This document shows, piece by piece, positions 1 through 5,869 of a DNA stretch of 12,360 nt. Each line of letters begins with the position of its first letter. Position 1 is the stretch's first letter. The stretch covers positions 1-12,360 of the forward strand of contig RGSV01000016.1 of NCBI GenBank assembly GCA_010025655.1, read 5' to 3'. The notes beneath the pieces are model-generated. The model saw nothing but the letters and a program-made list of their open reading frames with translations. It was not told where the DNA came from and ran no database searches. Made by a program: the position numbers and the translations under genes. The DNA is from Acidimicrobiia bacterium (GTDB lineage Bacteria; Actinomycetota; Acidimicrobiia; Acidimicrobiales; Ilumatobacteraceae).

Positions 1-1337
1 TGAATCAAGACCGCAAGGGCGTTATTGCTCTCGCCCATGTAGGGGGCGTCGATCTGGCTGGTGTCACCCGTGAAGACCACCTTGGTGCCCTCGCCGATGC
101 GGGTGAGGATCGTCTTGAGCGTCGTCGGTTCAAGGTTCTGGGCTTCATCGACGACGACGAATTGACCTTGCAGCGATCGCCCGCGCAAGAACGTGACCGA
201 CTCGAGGGTGAGTTGTCCGCGATCCGACAAATCTTCAATCAGGCTGCGCGCGTCGCGACTTGAGCGTTCTTGGGTGAGCGCAACGATGGCGTCATGAATC
301 GCCGACATCCACGGGTCGAGTTTTTCTTCTAACCCGCCGGGCAAGAAGCCCACATCGGCGCGACCTACGGGCACGAGCGGGCGATACACCGCGAGCCGCT
401 CGTAGCGACGGTGTTCGACCACCTGCTCGAGACCAGCAGCGACCGCCATCACCGTCTTGCCGGTGCCGGCGCGACCGTCAAGTGCAATCACCGCGATATC
501 GGGGTCGAGCAGCAGCTCGAGGGCAAAGCGCTGTTCTTTGTTGCGCGCCCGAAGACCCCAGGCCTCGGGCACGTTCGTGTCAAGCAGCGTGAGGCGACCA
601 TCGTGCAGACGGGCGAGGGCCGACTGCGAGCCGTGGCGCACGACGACGAAATTGTTGTTGTAGAGGTGCTCGCACCCAGGCACCCGATCGGCCTCAACAT
701 AACTCGCCTGATAGAGCGAGTCGACCGCGTCGGCGTCGGCTTCGAGGGTGACCCAACCCATCATTCGCTCGGCGATGGTGCGGGCGACCGGATGGTGCTC
801 GTCGGCGGTGAGGCCGAGGTGTGCGGCTTTGATGCGCAACGCTGCATCGTTAGAAACGAGGCAGGTTGGGCCGATGAGCGACTGGCCGATGGCCGCACCA
901 ATAATGCGGTTGTCGGGCACGGCGGCATCGAGCCCATGGTCGGCAAGGCGGTCATGTTGCACCCCATTGACCTCGATATGCAGGGTCGCTGACTCGGGGT
1001 CGTCTGTCAGGGGGGTCGGTTCGGCCAGCGAACCCCCGGCGCGTCGACGCAGTTCTTCGATGTTGCGCAGGGCGGTGCGGGCGGCGCGACCGACGTCGTC
1101 CATGCGGGTCTTCAACCCGTCAAGTTCTTCCACCACGGTGAGTGGAATGACAACAGCACAACCTGCGAACGCGTGCATCGACATCGGATCGGCGATCAAT
1201 ACCGACGTGTCGAGCACGATGCGTTGTGGTACGAGCGATAACGCTGCGGTCGGTCGACGATGCGACGCGGAGTCGTCAGTCGAAGGGATACGGCGAACTG
1301 GTTGGGCTGGCAACGAGTTCCAGCATGGCGTTTGCAT
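1..1337 (-). CDS. phoH2: PIN-PhoH family ATPase/ribonuclease (3' end cut by window edge)
   Basis: This is a PhoH-like P-loop ATPase with an N-terminal PIN ribonuclease domain, the PhoH2 architecture, expected to act on RNA in the cytoplasm. Reading the minus strand gives an open frame of 445 codons that runs off the left edge. The PIN domain begins near residue 40 with VLDTSVLIADP (acidic D43) and VVEELD (E70/E71). A linker and OB-like region follow. The PhoH domain has Walker A GRAGTGKT at about 288-295 and Walker B VVVDEAQN with D397/E398, then VVFTGDTSQID. By comparison with the family, about 30-40 C-terminal residues are missing off the edge. The ATG at 1335-1337 is the first in-frame ATG before the PIN domain, but it leaves a 40-residue unconserved leader and has no clear ribosome binding site, so the true start could be further in. 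It is divergent from HU. The identity is secure and the exact start is not. Confidence 0.93.
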   Translation of the reverse strand, partial: MQTPCWNSLPAQPVRRIPSTDDSASHRRPTAALSLVPQRIVLDTSVLIADPMSMHAFAGCAVVIPLTVVEELDGLKTRMDDVGRAARTALRNIEELRRRAGGSLAEPTPLTDDPESATLHIEVNGVQHDRLADHGLDAAVPDNRIIGAAIGQSLIGPTCLVSNDAALRIKAAHLGLTADEHHPVARTIAERMMGWVTLEADADAVDSLYQASYVEADRVPGCEHLYNNNFVVVRHGSQSALARLHDGRLTLLDTNVPEAWGLRARNKEQRFALELLLDPDIAVIALDGRAGTGKTVMAVAAGLEQVVEHRRYERLAVYRPLVPVGRADVGFLPGGLEEKLDPWMSAIHDAIVALTQERSSRDARSLIEDLSDRGQLTLESVTFLRGRSLQGQFVVVDEAQNLEPTTLKTILTRIGEGTKVVFTGDTSQIDAPYMGESNNALAVLI

Positions 1338-1551
1338 CTCGCGCGGTGGTGGATTCTCGTGCAATTTTTCGGTGAATTTTTTGCGGATTGCAAAAATATT
1401 TTCGCACGTGTGCGGAGTGGGTCGCCAGAATGCCCCAGTGGCCACCACGGTGTGATGACTTGACGCGGTTTGAAGTGGTGTCGCTCATCCGACGAAATTA
1501 CCTTGCGGGCTTTGAGCGAGCTGGTATGCAGTGAGCGAAATTATCAAGAGC

Positions 1552-1571
1552 AACACTGATTCGCCAGTGTT
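1552..1571. repeat. Perfect inverted repeat (7-bp stem, 6-base loop)
   Basis: AACACTG and CAGTGTT are exact reverse complements separated by ATTCGC. On the plus strand the stem is followed by TATCGGTATTTT, a weak T-rich stretch, so it could be an operator, a small-RNA stem or a poor terminator. No gene reads into it on the plus strand within the window, which makes a simple terminator role doubtful. Confidence 0.5.
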
Positions 1572-1630
1572 TATCGGTATTTTCAGCACTGCTGAGGGCG
1601 GGCACGCGTCGGCCGCACCCTCTCAGTGAC

Positions 1631-1639
1631 TGTGGATAA
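1631..1639 (-). promoter_or_regulatory. DnaA-box-like 9-mer upstream of HU
   Basis: The plus strand reads TGTGGATAA, the exact complement of the consensus DnaA box TTATCCACA. I noticed only this one copy in the window, so it is not an origin, where clustered boxes are expected. It ends 19 bases before the TACCTT -10-like motif at 1659, so bound DnaA would cover the -35 region of that candidate promoter. A chance exact 9-mer match is possible. Confidence 0.5.
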
Positions 1640-1658
1640 CCAGATTTTCACGACAAAA

Positions 1659-1664
1659 TACCTT
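1659..1664 (+). promoter_or_regulatory. Candidate -10 element for the HU transcript
   Basis: TACCTT fits the TANNNT actinobacterial -10 pattern and would start transcription near 1671, giving a leader of about 155 bases before the HU start codon. There is no good -35 box. The DnaA-box 9-mer lies just upstream. Confidence 0.3.
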
Positions 1665-1752
1665 TCACGCTCATGTGTTGCGCGGCAACAATGATCACGT
1701 GACGAACGCTGCAGACCTGTTGCCGTCGAGCGACGACGATGCGAACCGGTAC

Positions 1753-1781
1753 TTGCATTCGCTGCGCGGATGCGCTCAGAT
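1753..1781 (+). promoter_or_regulatory. Alternative weak -35/-10 pair for HU
   Basis: TTGCAT at 1753-1758 and TCAGAT at 1776-1781 are 17 bases apart, the ideal spacing, and would start transcription about 38 bases before the HU start codon. The -10 matches consensus at only three of six positions. It competes with the candidate at 1659. Confidence 0.25.
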
Positions 1782-1813
1782 AGATGGTCACGGAACTCCG
1801 ATTCCGAGAAAGC

Positions 1814-1820
1814 AAGGAAA
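1814..1820 (+). promoter_or_regulatory. Ribosome binding site of HU
   Basis: AAGGAAA lies five bases before the ATG at 1826. It decides the start: the longer frame opening at 1784 lacks such a site and would add 14 residues not seen in HU proteins. It is one of only two strong Shine-Dalgarno sites I see in the window. Confidence 0.75.
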
Positions 1821-1825
1821 GTGCA

Positions 1826-2107
1826 ATGACCAAAGCAGACCTCATCGCCGCAGTGGCGGCGAAAGCGAACGTCTCGGCAGCGCAAGCTGACACCGTGATT
1901 CAAGCCTTCGTCGATCTCGTCGTCGAGTCTGCAAAGAAGGGCGACAAGGTGTCGTGGCCGGGCTTCGGTTCGTTCGCGACGTCAAAGCGCCAGGCGCGCA
2001 CGGGTCGTAATCCCCGAACGGGAGAACCGGTCCAGATCGCCGCTTCTACAGCGATGAAGTTCAGCCCCAGCTCAACGCTGAAGGCCGAACTGAATCCCAA
2101 CCGGTAA
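1826..2107 (+). CDS. hup: HU family nucleoid DNA-binding protein (tailless)
   Basis: HU is a small dimeric nucleoid protein that bends and compacts DNA. The 93-residue product starts MTKADLIAAVA, has the GFGSF turn at 46-50, and has the RNPRTG tip of the DNA-intercalating beta arm at 61-66 with its conserved proline. It ends with a normal HU C-terminus. The length matches a plain bacterial HU, with none of the Lys/Ala-rich extension of mycobacterial HupB or streptomycete HupS. A gene for a tail-like basic peptide follows 36 bases later in the same reading frame. The strong ribosome binding site implies high expression. From memory, cofC/fbiD and gpsA also lie near hupB in mycobacteria, which supports orthology with HupB. 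Confidence 0.96.
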   Translation: MTKADLIAAVAAKANVSAAQADTVIQAFVDLVVESAKKGDKVSWPGFGSFATSKRQARTGRNPRTGEPVQIAASTAMKFSPSSTLKAELNPNR

Positions 2108-2130
2108 TACCAAGCAATACCTCACAAACC

Positions 2131-2136
2131 AAGGAG
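2131..2136 (+). promoter_or_regulatory. Ribosome binding site of the 31-residue basic peptide
   Basis: AAGGAG, a near-perfect Shine-Dalgarno sequence, lies seven bases before the ATG at 2144. It is the best such site in the window and strong evidence that the short frame is translated by its own initiation rather than being trailer sequence. Confidence 0.8.
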
Positions 2137-2143
2137 AACAGCC

Positions 2144-2239
2144 ATGGCAGCAAAGAAGCGCAAGGCCAAGAAGGCAACGAAGAAGAAGGGCGCCAAGAAG
2201 GCCGCCCCGAAGCGTCGCCGTCGCAAGGCCAAGAAATAA
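2144..2239 (+). CDS. Histone H1-like basic peptide (31 residues), HupB-tail-like
   Basis: This short frame encodes 31 residues: 14 Lys, 5 Arg, 8 Ala and one each of Met, Thr, Gly and Pro, with no acidic, aromatic or Cys residue. Nineteen of 31 residues are basic, in AKK-type repeats (AAKKRKAKKATKKKGAKK), with a late RRRR run. Composition and pattern match the Lys/Ala-rich C-terminal tails of actinobacterial HupB/HupS and histone H1-like proteins, so binding to DNA or RNA is the likely role. The strong AAGGAG site and the terminator just after it support real translation from the HU transcript. It begins 36 bases after the HU stop, in the same frame, with no other stop between. Alternatives are a very short basic ribosome-associated protein of another kind, or a tail recently split from HU by a nonsense mutation. 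Expression is likely; function is inferred from composition and position. Confidence 0.82.
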   Translation: MAAKKRKAKKATKKKGAKKAAPKRRRRKAKK

Positions 2240-2240
2240 C

Positions 2241-2265
2241 TAACTCTCGTCGTTAGACGAAGTTA
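2241..2265 (+). other. RNA hairpin directly after the basic peptide gene
   Basis: TAACT-C-TCGTC, loop GTTA, GACGA-AGTTA folds into ten base pairs with a single bulged C, starting one base after the stop codon. There is no T-run, so it is not itself a terminator. A 3' mRNA-stabilising stem ahead of the terminator is plausible. Confidence 0.45.
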
Positions 2266-2283
2266 ACTCGGTTCGGAGTACGT

Positions 2284-2323
2284 AACGACCGGGGGGCGAA
2301 AGCCCCCCGGTTCGTTCTTTTTT
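2284..2323 (+). terminator. Strong intrinsic terminator of the HU-basic peptide operon
   Basis: A ten-base-pair GC-rich stem (2288-2297 with 2302-2311) closes a GAAA tetraloop and is extended by AACG/CGTT across one bulged T. C and then six T (2318-2323) follow. The minus side has no T-run, so it acts on the plus-strand HU transcript and shields the convergent cofC gene ending at 2370. Confidence 0.92.
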
Positions 2324-2369
2324 GGAGTGAAGTGTTCGGCCTCGGTTGCTGGCCAGAGGCGTGCAGTAG

Positions 2370-2960
2370 TTACGGCTGGCCCAGCGCTCGCAGCGCGGCA
2401 AGATCGTCGGGTGTGTCGAGATCGAGTGCCAAGTCGGCGCGCTCGACCACCGCACAACTGAGCCCCCGTTGCGCCGCCTGCGCCTGATGTAGCGAGGCAG
2501 AACCAGGCCCGTAACAGAAGTCGAACTCACCCGTGGCGGGCACCACGAGTGCGTTGGTGCCGTCGTGGTGTCGATCGGGAACCACCACGACATCAGTCTG
2601 TGTGCCTGCAAGGGGGAGCAGCGCTTCGGCGAGCGGCAAGTCGCTGTGCACCACGATCACCCGTGTGGCTCCTGCGGCGGCGGCAGCCTGTCGCCCGGCT
2701 TGCGCTGCGGGGTTCAGCCCCGGCTCGCCGGGTCGCACGACGTGCGCCCCGATGCCGGTGGCCCAAGTAGCAACCGCATCGTCATCGCAGACCACGAACA
2801 ACGCACAACCCGCGGCGGCCTCGGCCACGCGGCGGGCGTTGGTGCGGGCCAGTTGCTCGCGCTCAGCCTCGCTGAGCACCTGCGCGAGGCGAGCCTTGGC
2901 GAGGCGGAACGACTTGATTGGCACGACGACGGCCACGACCGCTTCCCCCGAGTGCGACAT
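2370..2960 (-). CDS. cofC: Phospholactate/phosphoenolpyruvate guanylyltransferase (F420 synthesis)
   Basis: CofC (FbiD in actinobacteria) transfers GMP from GTP to 2-phospholactate or phosphoenolpyruvate, making the activated precursor for the side chain of coenzyme F420. The 196-residue protein shows the family motifs in order: PIKSFRLAKARL at 14-25, a VVCDDD segment at 56-61, HSDLPLA at 105-111 with D107 as a likely metal ligand, PDRHHDGTNAL at 128-138, then FCYGPGS and LDLDTPDDL near the end. In actinobacteria the substrate is reported to be phosphoenolpyruvate; the sequence alone does not settle this. ATG at 2960 is chosen because the frame upstream of it would cross into gpsA and lacks family similarity. 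It also lies seven bases after a TANNNT motif. It is divergent from gpsA. Its presence implies an F420-using organism, although no other F420 gene is in the window. Confidence 0.9.
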   Translation of the reverse strand: MSHSGEAVVAVVVPIKSFRLAKARLAQVLSEAEREQLARTNARRVAEAAAGCALFVVCDDDAVATWATGIGAHVVRPGEPGLNPAAQAGRQAAAAAGATRVIVVHSDLPLAEALLPLAGTQTDVVVVPDRHHDGTNALVVPATGEFDFCYGPGSASLHQAQAAQRGLSCAVVERADLALDLDTPDDLAALRALGQP

Positions 2961-2967
2961 CGCACGA

Positions 2968-2973
2968 AGCCTA
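2968..2973 (-). promoter_or_regulatory. -10 element of cofC (leaderless)
   Basis: On the minus strand TAGGCT is followed by seven bases and then the cofC ATG, so transcription would begin at or next to the start codon. It shares bases 2972-2973 with the gpsA -10 on the other strand. Confidence 0.5.
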
Positions 2974-2977
2974 CGAT
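2972..2977 (+). promoter_or_regulatory. -10 element of gpsA (leaderless)
   Basis: TACGAT is followed by six bases (TTGGGC) and the gpsA GTG. That puts the predicted transcription start on the G of the start codon. No ribosome binding site is present, as expected for a leaderless mRNA. Confidence 0.5.
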
Positions 2978-2983
2978 TTGGGC

Positions 2984-3991
2984 GTGGGATTACCGTTTGC
3001 CCGCGTCGCTGTGATTGGCGCCGGTTCGTGGGGTACGACCGTGGCGTCGCTCGTGGCGCACAACGCGCCGACAGTGTTATGGGCGCGTCGACGCGAACTG
3101 GCTGATGAGTTGCGCGCCTCACGTGAAAACTCTCGCTACCTACCGGGCGTGCGCTTGCACGACGAGCTGCAGATCACCGACGATGTCGTCGAGGCAGTAA
3201 CCGACTCGTCGCTTGTGGTGATGGCGGTGCCATCGGCGGGCTTTCGCGATGTGGTGCGCTCGTTGGTATTGCATCTTGCACCGCGCGCCGTGTTGATGAG
3301 TTTGACCAAGGGCCTCGAACGCGGTACCGGTCGACGCATGAGCGAGGTGCTCAGTGATCTTGCTCCCGAACATGCGGTGTCGGTCTTGTCGGGCCCCAAC
3401 TTGGCTCGCGAGATCGCCGCGGGTCAACCGGCCGCCAGCGTGGTGGCGTGTAGCGATGCTGAGGTGGCGCGCCGCCTGCAAGAAGTGTTCACGAGGCCAC
3501 TGTTTCGCATCTACACCCACGACGACGTGATCGGATGCGAACTTGGTGGTGTGGTGAAGAACGTGATTGCGATTGCCGCCGGCATGGCGCACGGAATGGG
3601 CTTCGGCGACAACTCGCGCGCCACCCTCATCACTCGCGGTTTGGTGGAAATGGGTCGACTCGGCACCGCGCTTGGTGCGAACCCCGGCACGTTTTCTGGC
3701 CTGGCGGGTATGGGTGATGTGATTGCGACATGTTCGTCAATGCAGAGTCGCAACACCACCGTGGGTGTGCGGCTCGGCAAGGGCGAAAGCATCGCCGACA
3801 TCAACGCTTCGATGAACCACATGGTCGCCGAGGGCGTGAAGAGCTCGGGCGCGGTCGTCGCCCTCGCGCGCAAGGTGGGTGTTGAGATGCCGATTTGTGA
3901 GGCAGTGGCCGAGGTGTGCGACGGACGACTGGCGGCAGGTGACGCCTTGATTCGGTTGATGACCCGTTCGCGCAAGTCTGAGCGCGACTAG
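2984..3991 (+). CDS. gpsA: NAD(P)-dependent glycerol-3-phosphate dehydrogenase
   Basis: GpsA reduces dihydroxyacetone phosphate to sn-glycerol 3-phosphate, the backbone for phospholipid synthesis, in the cytosol. The 335-residue product has the dinucleotide-binding GAGSWG at 12-17, SLTKGLE with K109, SGPN at 136-139, the catalytic lysine in GGVVKNV (K192), GDNSRATLITRG at 209-219 and AGMGD near 241-245. Length is normal for the family. GTG at 2984 is preferred because the protein then begins six residues before the first beta strand. The longer frame from 2918 would overlap cofC and add arginine/proline-rich sequence unlike the family. The gene of unknown function at 4011 follows after 19 bases, so gpsA probably heads an operon with that gene and rnhB. 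Confidence 0.95.
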   Translation: MGLPFARVAVIGAGSWGTTVASLVAHNAPTVLWARRRELADELRASRENSRYLPGVRLHDELQITDDVVEAVTDSSLVVMAVPSAGFRDVVRSLVLHLAPRAVLMSLTKGLERGTGRRMSEVLSDLAPEHAVSVLSGPNLAREIAAGQPAASVVACSDAEVARRLQEVFTRPLFRIYTHDDVIGCELGGVVKNVIAIAAGMAHGMGFGDNSRATLITRGLVEMGRLGTALGANPGTFSGLAGMGDVIATCSSMQSRNTTVGVRLGKGESIADINASMNHMVAEGVKSSGAVVALARKVGVEMPICEAVAEVCDGRLAAGDALIRLMTRSRKSERD

Positions 3992-4010
3992 TCAGGCAGT
4001 CGGTTGCATC

Positions 4011-5231
4011 GTGGCTGAATCGTTGAGCATCGGTCTGCGTGGTGGCACGGCCGCGGCGCGCGTAGATGAGGCGGGCTTCGTGCATCGCGACGATCGCAAG
4101 TTCGGTCGCCGATCAACGGAGCTTGGTTGGTGGGTGGCGGCCGACGACCGCTGGCATGATCCACGCGAAGAACCGAGTCGTCGACAGCGCCTCGTCGACG
4201 GCACACCGGTGGTCGAAACCAAGATTGCAGTGCCTGGTGGCGACGTCGTGCAACGCGCGTTCATGGTTGCCGACCACGGTGGGTGTGTGGTGATGGAGAT
4301 CTCCAATGAGTCGGCGGCGGCAGTGGTGGTGGCGGTGCCAACCAGTGGACTCTCGACGGATGCGACAGCCGCACCGAGCGAGCCGCGCGGCATCGAGTTG
4401 CCTCGTGACGTGCGGGTGTTTCCGCTCGCGCATCGCTCAACCGTGCGGTTCGCGTGGGCTCCATCGCGTGGTGCCGGTGGTGGGGTTGATGCGCTCGCAG
4501 GTGCCGCGCAAGTTGTGCGTGGATGGTTGGCGGCAAGTGAGCGCGCCAGCCGCGTGTCGATCGACGCCCAGCTGCTCGTTGCTGCCCGCAGTCGGTTATT
4601 GCTCGCAACGTCAGGTGAAGTGGATGACCTGTTGCAACTCGATGCCGCACGTGGCGTGCTCGCGATTGCCGAGCGGGTGCGCATGGGCGAACCAGCCGCA
4701 CCACACGTCGAGCAGATCGCCGATGCAGTGCGTCGACTGTTGCGCAAGCCGAACGCACGGTGGGCAAGCAGGGCATTGGTGATGGCGGCACGAACGCTGG
4801 CAATTGCCAATGAGCCGTTGGCGAGTAGCGATGTGGCGGCCGCGTGGGCAGGGGTTGTCGCGGGCGGCACGCTCGGTGCCAGCGATACGAGTAACGCCGT
4901 CGAGACGGGGAGTGAGGTTGATACGGCCAGTGCCGTCACTACCGTGGCGCTCGCCGAAGACGCACTCGTCCGCGCTGCATCCGCTCATGCGGCAGAGCTC
5001 TTTGCCACGGGAATCGCAGCGTCGTGGCGCGGAATCAACTTCGAGGCCCACGGTGTGCCCGCCGGACCACAGCACACCGTGTCGCTCGCCGTGCGATGGC
5101 ACGGCGAGAACGCCGCATTGTTGTGGGAAGTCGACGGCCCACCCGGTTTGCAACTGCGCGCACCGCGCGTCGATGCTTCGTTTGTGGGCAGCAACCAACG
5201 AGGTGAGGCCCTGCTGCGAGTGGGGGCGTAA
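4011..5231 (+). CDS. Uncharacterised protein, possible sugar-enzyme-like beta-sandwich domains
   Basis: This 406-residue protein is not one I recognise by name. It begins with GTG 19 bases after gpsA. The N-terminal third looks beta-rich (PVVETKIAVPGGDVVQRAF, then VVMEISNESAAAVVVAVP), the middle is alpha-helical and Ala/Leu/Arg-rich, and the C-terminus is again beta-like with SLAVRWHGENAALLWEVDG followed by GEALLRVGA. This order, and the RWHG...ALLWE stretch, remind me of accessory domains in glycogen-debranching or GH15-like actinobacterial proteins, but no catalytic motif is visible and I do not assign an activity. There is no signal peptide or membrane segment. A low-complexity Ser/Thr/Ala/Val segment around residues 290-310 may be a linker. 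The stop codon overlaps the rnhB start (TAATG), implying translational coupling. The gene is certain and the function unknown. Confidence 0.85.
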   Translation: MAESLSIGLRGGTAAARVDEAGFVHRDDRKFGRRSTELGWWVAADDRWHDPREEPSRRQRLVDGTPVVETKIAVPGGDVVQRAFMVADHGGCVVMEISNESAAAVVVAVPTSGLSTDATAAPSEPRGIELPRDVRVFPLAHRSTVRFAWAPSRGAGGGVDALAGAAQVVRGWLAASERASRVSIDAQLLVAARSRLLLATSGEVDDLLQLDAARGVLAIAERVRMGEPAAPHVEQIADAVRRLLRKPNARWASRALVMAARTLAIANEPLASSDVAAAWAGVVAGGTLGASDTSNAVETGSEVDTASAVTTVALAEDALVRAASAHAAELFATGIAASWRGINFEAHGVPAGPQHTVSLAVRWHGENAALLWEVDGPPGLQLRAPRVDASFVGSNQRGEALLRVGA

Positions 5232-5869
5232 TGGCGCGACCGGCGCCGACGCGCGAGATCGAGCAGTCGCTGCCTGGCGTCGTCTGCGGTGTCGATGAAG
5301 TCGGTAAGGGCTCGTGGGCCGGGCCGCTCGTGGTGTGTGTGGCGGTGATTGATCCTGCTGTACCGTTCGACCAACTCGTCGCTCGCGACTCAAAGACGCT
5401 CAGCGAGCCCAAGCGTGAAGCACTCTTTTCGACCATTGCGGCACAATGCGCCGGTTGGGCACTCGGGTCAGCATCGAATGCCGAATGCGATGCCCTTGGC
5501 ATGAACGCTGCTCAACGGCTGGCAGCACAGCGTGCATTCGAATCGCTCGCCGCAAACGGTGTGCGACCCGATTCGGCGGTGGTCGATGGCAGGTGGGATT
5601 TCGTTTCACCGCACGTGCAACACGTCCGACTGCAGGTCAAGGCTGATGCGGTGTCGGCGTCGGTGGCTGCGGCGAGCGTGCTGGCGAAGGTGTCGCGCGA
5701 TCGACAAATGCGCGAGTTTGCTGCGCAGCATGCCCATTGGTCATTCGAGACCAACAAGGGGTATCCGTGCCCCAAGCATCGCGCTGGGCTGCGCGAGCAC
5801 GGCGTATCGCCGCTGCATCGCACGAGTTGGGCGTTTATGGCCAACCTTGGCCTTGCCCCAAGGGCCTAG
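5231..5869 (+). CDS. rnhB: Ribonuclease HII
   Basis: RNase HII cuts RNA in RNA/DNA hybrids and starts the removal of single ribonucleotides misincorporated in DNA. The 212-residue protein carries GVDEVGKGSWAGP at 20-32, where D22 and E23 are catalytic, then DSKTLSEPKRE at 53-63, VVDG with D119, and KADAVSASVAAASVLAKVSRD with D139, completing the acidic metal-binding set. The C-terminal GYPCPKHRAGLREHGVSPLHR block is also typical. The usual DEAGRG reads DEVGKG here, keeping a basic residue in the junction-recognition loop; I think this is lineage variation. ATG overlaps the previous stop by one base. The gene ends convergently with the acyl-CoA dehydrogenase gene. Confidence 0.95.
   Translation: MARPAPTREIEQSLPGVVCGVDEVGKGSWAGPLVVCVAVIDPAVPFDQLVARDSKTLSEPKREALFSTIAAQCAGWALGSASNAECDALGMNAAQRLAAQRAFESLAANGVRPDSAVVDGRWDFVSPHVQHVRLQVKADAVSASVAAASVLAKVSRDRQMREFAAQHAHWSFETNKGYPCPKHRAGLREHGVSPLHRTSWAFMANLGLAPRA

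Larger units (their letters stand above)
1338..1825. other. Non-coding region between phoH2 and HU
   Basis: This stretch of nearly 490 bases separates the divergent phoH2 and HU genes and is locally more AT-rich than the coding sequence around it. I see no convincing protein gene in it. It holds a perfect 7-bp inverted repeat at 1552-1571, a looser imperfect inverted repeat at about 1587-1628, one exact DnaA-box 9-mer at 1631-1639, a TANNNT motif at 1659-1664, a ten-codon mini-ORF at 1673-1702, and a weak -35/-10 pair at 1753-1781. Together these suggest a regulatory region for HU, possibly with a small RNA. No promoter for phoH2 could be picked out with confidence. Confidence 0.6.

Noticed and set aside
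411..992. Plus-strand open frame of 193 codons
   Set aside because: It lies antisense to phoH2, whose PIN and P-loop motifs are unmistakable; high GC makes long antisense frames common.
748..1455. Plus-strand open frame of 235 codons
   Set aside because: It is antisense to the phoH2 N-terminus and runs on into the AT-rich gap, with Ser/Arg/Ala-rich nonsense composition.
1784..1825. Longer HU start
   Set aside because: The extra 14 residues are absent from HU proteins, and the AAGGAAA site points to ATG at 1826.
1338..1825. Replication origin
   Set aside because: Only one DnaA box is present, there is no AT-rich unwinding repeat set, and no dnaA/dnaN gene is nearby.
1675..1890. GTG-started frame upstream of and overlapping HU
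   Set aside because: It overlaps the HU start out of frame, has no ribosome binding site and no recognisable sequence.
2918..2983. Longer gpsA start overlapping cofC
   Set aside because: It adds an Arg/Pro-rich segment before the Rossmann strand and overlaps the cofC coding region; GTG at 2984 fits the family and the promoter.
2961..3122. Longer cofC start inside gpsA
   Set aside because: The extra 54 residues are antisense to gpsA and unlike CofC; ATG at 2960 gives the normal length.
3992..4939. Minus-strand open frame of 315 codons
   Set aside because: It is antisense to the 406-residue gene, with Ser/Thr/Ala/Arg-rich shadow composition and no motif.
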